A stretch of DNA of 5,350 nucleotides, taken from the NCBI GenBank assembly GCA_002292165.1, contig DBBK01000031.1:1-5350 (forward strand), written 5' to 3'. The stretch comes from Brevundimonas sp. UBA986. Lineage in GTDB: Bacteria; Pseudomonadota; Alphaproteobacteria; Caulobacterales; Caulobacteraceae. The notes beneath the pieces were generated by a model that was not told the DNA's origin, ran no database searches, and worked only from the letters and a program-made list of their open reading frames with translations. Each line of letters begins with the position of its first letter. Position 1 is the first letter of the stretch. The position numbers and the translations under genes were made by a program. This document shows positions 1 through 5,350 of the stretch, piece after piece.

Positions 1-2
1 TC

Positions 3-1286
3 AACGGCACAGCCGCGGTCGCCACCGGCGCCACCCTGGGCATCCGGTTCACCTCGCTGCTGCAGGCGCCGCAGCGCTTCACCCTGATCCACGCCGACAC
101 CCTGAACTACGGCGCGGTCAACCCGGCCGGGGTGCAGGACAACTCCCCCTATCTGTTCGTGGTCTCGGCCGGCGCCAATGTCGCCGCCGGCGACGTCTAT
201 ATCGACGCCCGCCGCCGCACCGCCTCCGAGATCGGGATGATCGGGGTCGAGGCCTCCGCCTTCGACACGGTCTACAACGGCCTGGCCGCCAACTCGGCCC
301 TGCAGAGCGCCTTCCTGTCGGAAACGACGCGCGACGGCCTGATGAACCTGTATGAGCAGACCCTGCCCGACCACTCGGGCGGTCCCCTGCTCTCCCTGGC
401 CAGCGGCGTCGACGCCGTGACCCGCGCCCTGACCGGCCGCAACGCCTCCGCCGGCGTCGGCGAGACCAGCGCCTGGGTCCAGGAAATCAACTTCTACGCC
501 GACAAGGACAAGACCGACACCTACGGCTTCCGCTCGGAAGGCTTCGGCGTCGCCGGCGGCGTCGAGGCCGGCACCAGCCTGGGCGCCGTGGGCGTCTCGG
601 TCGCCTTCACCTCCTCCGACATCAAGGATCCCGAGGCCGAGGCCCAGGAAGTCCTGTCCGCCAGCCTGGTCGAGATGGGCCTCTACTGGCGCGCCCAGGG
701 CCAGTACTGGACCACCTGGGCCCGCGCAGCGGCCGGCTACGCCACCTTCAAGGCCGACCGGGCCCTGGTCGGCGACGGCCTGTATCTGAACAACCAGTCG
801 GAATGGAACGGCTATACCCTGGCCGCGGCCGGCGGAGCCTCCTACGAGCGGACCTTCGGCCGCCTGAACGTCCGCCCGGAAGTCTACGGCGAGTTCTTCA
901 GCCTGCATGAGGGCTCGCGCACCGAAAGCGGCGGCGGCGACGGCTTCGACCTGAACGTCGACGCGCGCGACGGCCATATCCTGAGTGGCGTGGCGGCGGT
1001 CAACATCGGCTACGGCTTCGGCTCCAACGGCTGGATCCGCCCCGAGCTGCGCCTCGGCTGGCGTCAGAACTTCTCGGTCGATCCGGGCCAGACCATCGCC
1101 CGCTTCGCCTCGGGCGGCTCGTCCTTCACCCTGGATCCGACCGACATCCAGGGCGGCGGCTTCATCGCCGGCTTCCACCTGGCCGTCGGCAACGAGCTGG
1201 GCAAGCTGAGCATCAACGCCGACGCCGAGATGCTGGAAGACTACGTCCGCTACACCCTGCTGCTGCGGGCCAGCTTCCGGTTCTGA
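3..1286 (+). CDS. Autotransporter C-terminal beta-barrel domain protein (5' end outside window)
   Basis: This is the last 427 codons of a type V secretion (autotransporter) protein. The reading frame is open from position 3, so the GTG at 132 is internal and the true start lies upstream. Residues 1-115 are the end of the passenger (beta-strand-rich, 'FTLIHADTL'-like repeats) and a linker containing 'LPDHSGG', a segment often seen just before the barrel in Caulobacterales autotransporters. From about residue 157 ('AWVQEINFY') to the end is the 270-residue barrel, the usual size, with alternating amphipathic strands rich in Gly, Tyr and Trp. It ends in 'LLLRASFRF', the C-terminal Phe signal recognised by the BAM complex. 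The barrel should sit in the outer membrane and export the passenger. What the passenger does cannot be told from this window. A strong terminator follows 26 bases after the stop. High GC fits resident chromosomal DNA. Confidence 0.93.
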   Translation, partial: NGTAAVATGATLGIRFTSLLQAPQRFTLIHADTLNYGAVNPAGVQDNSPYLFVVSAGANVAAGDVYIDARRRTASEIGMIGVEASAFDTVYNGLAANSALQSAFLSETTRDGLMNLYEQTLPDHSGGPLLSLASGVDAVTRALTGRNASAGVGETSAWVQEINFYADKDKTDTYGFRSEGFGVAGGVEAGTSLGAVGVSVAFTSSDIKDPEAEAQEVLSASLVEMGLYWRAQGQYWTTWARAAAGYATFKADRALVGDGLYLNNQSEWNGYTLAAAGGASYERTFGRLNVRPEVYGEFFSLHEGSRTESGGGDGFDLNVDARDGHILSGVAAVNIGYGFGSNGWIRPELRLGWRQNFSVDPGQTIARFASGGSSFTLDPTDIQGGGFIAGFHLAVGNELGKLSINADAEMLEDYVRYTLLLRASFRF

Positions 1287-1311
1287 TCCGAAGCCTCCGC
1301 ACCAAACGCGA

Positions 1312-1341
1312 AAAGGCCGCCGGATCGCTCCGGCGGCCTTT
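1312..1341. terminator. Strong, probably bidirectional intrinsic terminator
   Basis: A perfect 13-bp inverted repeat (AAAGGCCGCCGGA and its complement) flanks a TCGC tetraloop. T-rich sequence follows on the plus strand (TTTGTCGTTT) and on the minus strand (CCTTTTCGCGTTT). It lies just after the autotransporter stop codon and just beyond the 3' end of the minus-strand tRNA fragment. It would therefore serve both convergent transcripts, and probably also served the intact tRNA gene before the island arrived. Confidence 0.9.
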
Positions 1342-1355
1342 GTCGTTTGGAGCGG

Positions 1356-1400
1356 TGGTAGGCGGCGACGGGTTCGAACCGCCGACCCTCTCGGTGTAAA
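1356..1400 (-). other. 3' fragment of a tRNA-Val(UAC) gene; probable island attachment site
   Basis: Read on the minus strand, this gives an anticodon loop TTTACAC (anticodon UAC, Val), the 3' anticodon stem CGAGA, a 5-base variable loop GGGTC, a T-arm GGCGG-TTCGAAC-CCGTC, the acceptor strand GCCGCCT, the discriminator A and an encoded CCA. The 5' anticodon stem should read TCTCG, but the sequence there is CGCGA. No D-arm or 5' acceptor strand follows to the right. It is therefore not a functional tRNA. A tRNA 3' half ending at the anticodon loop, beside a tyrosine-integrase remnant, is the classic att duplication left by a P4-type island. Its orientation predicts the complete tRNA copy at the other end of the element, to the right of this window or lost. 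Val identity rests on the anticodon alone. Confidence 0.8.
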
Positions 1401-1430
1401 TCGCGCCAGATAGCAGTTTTACTGCTTTTC

Positions 1431-1926
1431 ATGGGTGGGCCGCGCCGCCGCGTGGTTCTGGGAGACTACCCGCAGGTCACCCTCGCCGACGCGCGCGACC
1501 AGGCCGCCGAGCTCCGCCGCGACATCTCCGGGGGCTCGATCCGGTGTCGGAGCGCGAAGCCGCGGCCGCAGCCGCCAATGCGCCTCTCACCAACAGGATA
1601 CGCTCGATGAAGTCGCCGAGGCCTATTGGGCCGCGGGCGCACTCGGTTTGCGCGGCGGGCGACGCCGTCCCAGGCGTCCCCGGACCATCGCCAACGAGCG
1701 TCATCTCTGGGCGCGTCACATCAAGGCGTCTCTGGGCGGTCTGCTGCCCCGCGAGTTGAAGCGGGCGATCGTAAAGACCTTCATGCGGTCGCTCGTCACC
1801 GCCTCCGAGGCAGTCAGCGTCTTCCATGAGGTCTGGGCGCGGGAAGCGCCGCACCTGCCCATCACGACCGCTATACGCGATGAGGTCGCCCGCCTTCTTC
1901 AGACCGTCCCCATCGCACGCCCCTGA
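1431..1926 (+). pseudogene. Decayed P4-type tyrosine integrase remnant
   Basis: Three pieces of one integrase lie in successive frames. From 1431 'RRRVVLGDYPQVTLADARD' matches the arm-binding domain (DUF4102 style, normally followed by 'GLDPVSER'). A one-base loss in the G run at 1530-1534 shifts the frame, and 'DPVSEREAAAAAA' continues from 1538. A second shift between about 1580 and 1603 moves to the third frame, where 'TLDEVAEAYWAA...RHIKASLGG...LKRAIVKTFMRSLV' is the core-binding SAM-like domain. After 'SLVTA' the match degrades: roughly 50 residues seem to be missing, then a short piece resembles the start of the catalytic domain before a TGA at 1924. The N-terminus before 'MGGPRRR' is also missing. 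No catalytic Arg, His-x-x-Arg or Tyr motif is present, so it cannot recombine DNA. It lies directly beside the tRNA fragment, as expected for an island integrase. Family assignment is by recall of motifs, without alignment. Confidence 0.8.
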
Positions 1927-1970
1927 GCACGACGGAACCGGGACCATCACGTCGGCCATCCGCCGCGCGG

Positions 1971-2465
1971 TCAGACGAGCCTGAAGAAGCCCGTTGCAGC
2001 CTGCTTGGTGATCTTGTCCGGGGCCACCGCCAGACCGTGCAGGGACACATAGACGCCCGGAGCGAGATAGCGGGCGGCGCCAAAGGCGAGACCGAAGTTT
2101 ACAGCTCCCTCCACCGGATCATAGCGAACCGGTATGAGCGCTCCGGTCAGGACGATTGTCTTGTCGTGCGCAAATCTCTCCGCCAGGTAGTTCGCGGTTT
2201 CGCGGATCGTGCTGGTCCCATGAACGATCAGAACCCGGTCGGCCTTATGCTCGTCGATGATGTTCACCATCGCCGCCCTGTGGCTGTCGTCCATATCCAG
2301 GGAGTCAATCAGCCTGGCCCGGACGACGGGCGCGTCGGTTATGTGGGACACTTCCACGATCTGTTCGACGATCGACGCCTCGTCGAAGACCATATCTTCT
2401 TTGACGGGATGGTATTTCTTGTCGAATGTCCCGCCTGTCGCGATGATCAGAACCTGTTCCGGCAC
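1971..2465 (-). CDS. Single-domain asparaginase-like protein (PF00710 N-terminal fold)
   Basis: A 164-residue protein resembling the N-terminal domain of L-asparaginases; short single-domain members of about this length exist in bacteria. Visible motifs are 'IATGGTF' with the nucleophile Thr13, a possible Tyr18, 'DSLDMDD' (Ser55 and Asp57, the substrate pocket 'SQD' equivalent), 'VHGTSTIRETA' with Thr84, 'VLTGALIPVRY' and 'DKITKQ' with Lys154 matching the catalytic Lys of the second triad. The usual HGTDT is HGTST here, so the Asp of the Thr-Asp-Lys triad is Ser85. Activity or substrate may therefore differ, and asparagine hydrolysis is not assured. No signal peptide is seen, so it should be cytoplasmic. 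The GTG start is chosen because a perfect AGGAGG lies 7 bases upstream. The ATG at 2470 is out of frame and too close to that site. It is the second gene of an operon, 14 bases after the PIN-like gene. Confidence 0.85.
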   Translation of the reverse strand: MPEQVLIIATGGTFDKKYHPVKEDMVFDEASIVEQIVEVSHITDAPVVRARLIDSLDMDDSHRAAMVNIIDEHKADRVLIVHGTSTIRETANYLAERFAHDKTIVLTGALIPVRYDPVEGAVNFGLAFGAARYLAPGVYVSLHGLAVAPDKITKQAATGFFRLV

Positions 2466-2472
2466 GGCATGA

Positions 2473-2478
2473 CCTCCT
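2473..2478 (-). promoter_or_regulatory. Shine-Dalgarno site of the asparaginase-like gene
   Basis: AGGAGG on the minus strand sits 7 bases before the GTG at 2465, in the short gap after the TAG of the upstream gene. It decides the start codon. It also implies strong independent initiation on the second cistron, whereas the first cistron has no visible ribosome binding site. Confidence 0.8.
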
Positions 2479-2479
2479 G

Positions 2480-4675
2480 CTAGTTGCTGATGCCAAAGAA
2501 TCTGGCGGCCTCCACGGCGTGAAGACGGTAGTCTTGCTCATCGCCCTGGCTCAAATGTTCAAATTCACGAATTCGCGCCAAGGGCTCGAATATACGACGT
2601 TGTTCATCAACAAGATCAACGCCATCACGGCGCCCGATCAGCCCCTTCTTGAGAAGCTTCAATCGGACCCAGCAATAGGTATCGACGAGATTTGGGGGCC
2701 ACGCTTCAATGTCAGCCCCGTAGACCTCGTTGAAGTTCCTCTCCATCTCAATGAACCATGGCGAGATCTCGCTCCAGTCCCAAACATGTCTTCCCACGTC
2801 AGCCATCTGAGACGCGTGATAGACCATGTTATTCAGGAGCTCTGCGCACTCGATCGACGGCTTTGTGGTGTCCCGAAAGACAGCGACGCCATCCATGAGC
2901 GCCGGCAGGAGATGGACCTTGAGCCCCTCGAAGTCCCCTCCTGGCGTCTCATGCGCCCTGAGGGCGAGGAGGAACCGAAGCTTGAGAATCTCGGACGCAA
3001 CTCTCGCCCGATCCAACAGGCCTTCCGCCTTGGCCTTGACCGCACGCACCCGGTCCAGGGCCTTGGCAAGATCCGCCTTGCCCTGGGGGACCTGACGAGC
3101 GGCCCGTGCACTCAGGAGCTCGACGTTCAGATCCGGGGCGTGGCGGTTGTCCCGCGCCTGGTCGCAAGCGCGCATCGTCGTCTCCCACGCGCCGAAGGCG
3201 GAGCAGACAAAAGCCACAGCCAGAGACCATTCGGGATCTAGGCCGTTCCGGCGCGCGCGCCCCTCAAAGGCCATCATGTTTGGCTGGGTGACGCTTGAAA
3301 ACGCTAGCCAGGGGTCATGGCCCTCCTGAGACAGGACGTTGATGAAACGGGTCGCCTGGAATCCGACGCGATAAGGCAGAGGGTCGCCGTTCAAGCCGTT
3401 CAGGCGCATCAATTTCGATCGTTTGGCCGTCCCGGTCTGCGGCTTGGCCTGAACAGGTTCGGGAGCGTGTTCGAGATACTGCCTGGCCCCATCCATGTCC
3501 GGGGCCAGGAGCGCGCCGACCATGAACTGCGAGCCGCTCAACTCTCCGTCCAGCGTTTTCATCTGCGCCAGAATCGTCCGCTTCATGGCGTTCTGGTCGA
3601 CGATGGCGGCGATGGCCTTCAAACTGGCGTAGTTACTCAGATAGTTCGCTTCGATCGCGATCTTTGACGCCCGCACACGACAGTATTTTTGCCAGACGTC
3701 CGCGATCACCGCGACGTGCCGATTGAAGATCTCGCGTTCCGTCAGGTTGTTTGCGACGTTTACACGCCGGTCAACAATCATCGAGAACAGCCCTGACCAT
3801 CGGTCCAAGGTCTCACGCATACCCTTAATGTCCCGGCTCGGCACGATTTCGCCGCGGCGATCCAGCAGGGCCAGAACCCCTCTGGGATGTCTCAAGGGAT
3901 TTCCGCCGACGTCCTCCCAGTACTGCAGTTCGGAGCGCGATCGCATGAGCCGATGCATGGCTTCGCTTCGCGTGAGGAGGGTCAGTCTCTGGGGACGCGT
4001 GGTCTGTCTGAGCCAGTCATTTATGGAGAAGATAACCGCGATGGCCTTGGCGTCCGCGGCATTGGACCTGTCCCGCTCCGGTCGCTCGTTCGACAAGACC
4101 TTGTACCATCGATCAAATGTGACCGGGTCGCCGTCCCGGATCTCGTCAGCCAGGTCGTTGGGGATCACCAGGGTTCCAGTGGCGAGCAGCCTGTCGAGCC
4201 GGTCTTTTGGAACGCTGGTCTCATCCTTGGTCAGCTCAACGAGTGCAGGCGCGATCTTCTGGAGGAAGCCCCAGACCCGCTCCGCTTGCGCATCATCGAT
4301 CGGAACGCCGTCGGTTACGGAGGCCTTGGCGAAGGCCGCGATGCGTTGGAACTCGGGATCGCTCGACGCGGCTGCGACTTCACGCAGCGCCTGACCGGAG
4401 TTTTCCATCACCCCTTCGAAGCGTCGCGTTCTGATCTCCGACCGGAACCACTGGAGCTCCAGAAGATACGGATCGAGCAACCAGAGCTTCTGCGATGAAT
4501 CGAAAAGGAAGAACTCCATGATCTGATCGTGCAGCTGGCTCAGCACAGCACGATTGTCGAAGGCCCCCTGGCCGACAAAGCCCGGCTCGAGCCTGGACAG
4601 AAAAGTCGACGCCGCTGATGTCGCGTAGGCAAAGATTTCCGTAAAGTCACAGGCTGTTACGATCTTGTCCGCCAT
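2480..4675 (-). CDS. Large protein with N-terminal PIN-like nuclease domain and helical/TPR-like C-terminus
   Basis: A 731-residue protein I do not recognise as a named family. The first ~260 residues look like a PIN-like RNase fold. A first strand 'KIVTACDFTEIFAYA' carries Asp10. 'KLWLLDPYLLELQ' is a strand and helix with Glu73. 'NAADAKAIAVIFSIND' has Asp208 at a PIN third-acid position. 'RLTLLTRSEAM' resembles the PIN 'lvTsD' strand with Glu238 in place of Asp. Four acidic residues in this order would form a metal-binding site. Residues 280-400 are helical, 405-425 form a Pro/Lys-rich linker, and 480-730 are amphipathic helices resembling TPR-type repeats. There are no transmembrane segments and no signal peptide. 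The ATG at 4675 is the only usual start, since an in-frame TGA lies five codons upstream. No Shine-Dalgarno is seen. It is the first gene of an operon with the asparaginase-like gene and is divergent from the XRE regulator. The PIN call is by motif spacing and is moderate. The reading frame itself is secure. Confidence 0.8.
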   Translation of the reverse strand: MADKIVTACDFTEIFAYATSAASTFLSRLEPGFVGQGAFDNRAVLSQLHDQIMEFFLFDSSQKLWLLDPYLLELQWFRSEIRTRRFEGVMENSGQALREVAAASSDPEFQRIAAFAKASVTDGVPIDDAQAERVWGFLQKIAPALVELTKDETSVPKDRLDRLLATGTLVIPNDLADEIRDGDPVTFDRWYKVLSNERPERDRSNAADAKAIAVIFSINDWLRQTTRPQRLTLLTRSEAMHRLMRSRSELQYWEDVGGNPLRHPRGVLALLDRRGEIVPSRDIKGMRETLDRWSGLFSMIVDRRVNVANNLTEREIFNRHVAVIADVWQKYCRVRASKIAIEANYLSNYASLKAIAAIVDQNAMKRTILAQMKTLDGELSGSQFMVGALLAPDMDGARQYLEHAPEPVQAKPQTGTAKRSKLMRLNGLNGDPLPYRVGFQATRFINVLSQEGHDPWLAFSSVTQPNMMAFEGRARRNGLDPEWSLAVAFVCSAFGAWETTMRACDQARDNRHAPDLNVELLSARAARQVPQGKADLAKALDRVRAVKAKAEGLLDRARVASEILKLRFLLALRAHETPGGDFEGLKVHLLPALMDGVAVFRDTTKPSIECAELLNNMVYHASQMADVGRHVWDWSEISPWFIEMERNFNEVYGADIEAWPPNLVDTYCWVRLKLLKKGLIGRRDGVDLVDEQRRIFEPLARIREFEHLSQGDEQDYRLHAVEAARFFGISN

Positions 4676-4730
4676 GACCCGAATAGCTCACGACGAAAGT
4701 GTCCCCGGCCTGCAGCAGCGGTTGGATCGC
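4647..4730 (-). pseudogene. Remnant of a caspase-like (peptidase C14) gene, catalytic-His segment only
   Basis: In a minus-strand frame different from the PIN-like gene, the peptide 'LLQAGDTFVVSYSGHGGQ' (codons 4718 to 4665) carries the caspase/metacaspase p20 signature: GD, a hydrophobic strand, then Y-S-G-H-G-G-Q with the catalytic His encoded at 4674-4676. The frame reaches a TGA at 4647-4649, five residues after the Gln. The catalytic-Cys segment ('DxCHSG') that should follow about 50-60 residues later is absent. I see no caspase N-terminus further upstream, where the frame runs antisense to the XRE regulator. It overlaps the first 29 bases of the PIN-like gene, whose ATG shares bases with the His codon. 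Most likely it is a truncated neighbour left by recombination. A chance antisense match is possible but would need about eleven conserved positions to coincide. Confidence 0.5.
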
Positions 4731-5105
4731 CACGTCGGGTCCCGCCTTGCCTTGCGCCGTCATCTTCTGGGGCTCACCCAGACCGATCTGGCCAAGGCCC
4801 TCGGCCTGACCTTTCAGCAGATCCAGAAATACGAGCGGGGCGCCAATCGCATCTCGGCCTCCAAGCTCTGGACGGCGGCCCGGTTCCTCGGCGTCGAGGT
4901 CGACTGGTTCTTCGTCGGCCTCGTCCCGGAGGGCGAACAGCCAGTGTCTGCGCCGTCGAGGCCCGCCACGCGAGTGACCGTAGAGATGGCGCAGCATCTG
5001 CCTCGGCGGTGTAATCGATCCGGCGCAGACTTCGCAGAAGCGCTCCCGGCGCCAAGGCGAGACGTCAGCGAGGCGGCGCCGTGGCGGGAGAGGGAACGCG
5101 TTTGA
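4674..5105 (+). CDS. XRE-family helix-turn-helix transcriptional regulator
   Basis: A 143-residue protein with a Cro/CI-type HTH at about residues 24-80. 'HVGSRLALRRHLLGLTQTD' is helix 1, and 'TQTDLAKALGLTFQQIQKY' holds the HTH, with 'LTFQQIQKYERGANRI' typical of alphaproteobacterial regulators of this type. 'ASKLWTAARFLGVEVDWFF' closes the domain. The C-terminal 60 residues are low in recognisable structure. The start is uncertain. ATG 4674 is chosen; TTG 4665 would add three residues, and TTG 4722 would begin just before the conserved 'DRHVGSRL'. None has a clear ribosome binding site. The ATG overlaps that of the divergent PIN-like gene, so any promoter for either gene lies inside the other's coding region and this regulator could control both. 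Its last 41 bases overlap the convergent gene. It may be a resident chromosomal gene at the island edge or part of the module. Confidence 0.85.
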   Translation: MTRIAHDESVPGLQQRLDRHVGSRLALRRHLLGLTQTDLAKALGLTFQQIQKYERGANRISASKLWTAARFLGVEVDWFFVGLVPEGEQPVSAPSRPATRVTVEMAQHLPRRCNRSGADFAEALPAPRRDVSEAAPWRERERV

Positions 5106-5350
5106 CGCGACAGGAGGAACGCCGGCCATCGATGCGGCAGCGGTTGACCACGTGACCGTCCACGTCGCGGATCGTCGCGGCCCACGAGCGGACGCCGCGC
5201 CGCTCCAGGGTCATATAGCCGAAGCCGTCGACCCACGAGCTGAACTGCTCGACCACCGACCCCATCCCCGCGCTCGCCCCCTCGGGCAGGGTCTCCGGGA
5301 GCGGCACCTTGTCTTCCAGCGTGCCCGAGAAACCGGTCACGAACTGGCTC
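5065..5350 (-). CDS. C-terminal part of a hypothetical protein, possibly a metallophosphoesterase (5' end outside window)
   Basis: The frame is open to the window edge (codons 5347-5349 onward), so the GTG at 5340 is probably internal and the start lies beyond the window. About 94 residues are visible. 'VVEQFSSWVDGFGYMTLERR' followed by 'SWAATIRDVDGHVVNRCRIDG' reads like the final beta-strands of a secreted phosphatase or metallophosphoesterase, where a 'hGFgyl.l' strand precedes a 'D.dG.v' turn. No metal-binding motif is in the visible part, so that reading is tentative. The two Cys in the 'NRCRIDGRRSSCRV' segment could form a disulfide in an exported protein. The tail 'SPATAPPR' overlaps the XRE regulator by 41 bases, tail to tail. 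High GC and codon use resemble the resident left flank. Confidence 0.55.
   Translation of the reverse strand, partial: SQFVTGFSGTLEDKVPLPETLPEGASAGMGSVVEQFSSWVDGFGYMTLERRGVRSWAATIRDVDGHVVNRCRIDGRRSSCRVKRVPSPATAPPR

Noticed and set aside
1412..1430. Short hairpin AGCAG-TTTTA-CTGCT followed by TTTC
   Set aside because: A five-pair AT-containing stem is too weak to call a terminator or attachment core.
1477..1959. A 160-codon minus-strand open frame
   Set aside because: It is opposite the integrase remnant, is low-complexity Arg/Gly/Ala-rich and shows no motif.
1894..1989. Inverted repeat CTTCTTCAG ... CTGAAGAAG with about 78 bases between the arms
   Set aside because: Nine base pairs with a long loop and no U-run; it may be chance and does not make a credible terminator for the minus-strand operon.
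2519..3241. A 240-codon plus-strand open frame antisense to the PIN-like gene
   Set aside because: It lies wholly opposite a much longer convincing frame, has no recognisable domain and no ribosome binding site, and long antisense frames are common in GC-rich DNA.
3723..4498. Two overlapping plus-strand open frames of 223 and 203 codons
   Set aside because: Both are antisense shadows of the PIN-like domain region, with Ser/Arg-rich composition and no family motif.
5007..5014. CGGTGTAA shared with the tRNA fragment at 1392-1399, considered as a second att copy
   Set aside because: Only eight bases match and no T-arm or CCA sequence is nearby, so it is not the other end of the island.

Overview
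The window is GC-rich DNA with alphaproteobacterial style. The autotransporter barrel and the XRE-type regulator (with its 'LTFQQIQKYERGANRI' helix-turn-helix signature) look like those of Caulobacterales, and Brevundimonas or a near relative is my best guess. That placement is inference from protein style and base composition, since no marker gene is present.

Layout. (1) Positions 1-1286 carry the 3' end of a plus-strand autotransporter gene: the tail of the passenger and a complete C-terminal beta-barrel ending in Phe. (2) Positions 1312-1341 are a strong bidirectional terminator. (3) Positions 1356-1400 are the 3' part of a minus-strand tRNA, with CCA, acceptor strand, T-arm, variable loop and a UAC (Val) anticodon loop. 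The match stops inside the anticodon stem, so this looks like the tRNA-fragment side of an integration site. (4) Next to it, positions 1431-1926 hold a decayed P4-type tyrosine integrase with two frameshifts and no catalytic residues. (5) Positions 1971-4675 are a two-gene minus-strand operon: a 731-residue protein with an N-terminal PIN-like nuclease fold and a helical, TPR-like C-terminal part, followed 14 bases later by a 164-residue single-domain asparaginase-like protein. (6) At 4650-4730 on the minus strand, under the start of the 731-residue gene, lies a short out-of-frame remnant with the caspase signature GD-F-YSGHGGQ. (7) Positions 4674-5105 encode the divergent XRE regulator, whose ATG overlaps the ATG of the PIN-like gene. 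(8) Positions 5065-5350 are the 3' end of a minus-strand gene, possibly a metallophosphoesterase, overlapping the regulator tail to tail.

Reading it together: the left flank is ordinary chromosome. A mobile island appears to have entered at a tRNA-Val gene, and its integrase has since died. The cargo visible here is the PIN-like/asparaginase-like pair, with lower GC than its flanks in the blocks I counted. The pairing of a putative nuclease with a putative amidohydrolase next to a caspase remnant and a regulator is the most interesting part. It may be an undescribed defence or toxin-like module, but its function is inference only. I found nothing recognisable in 1927-1970.
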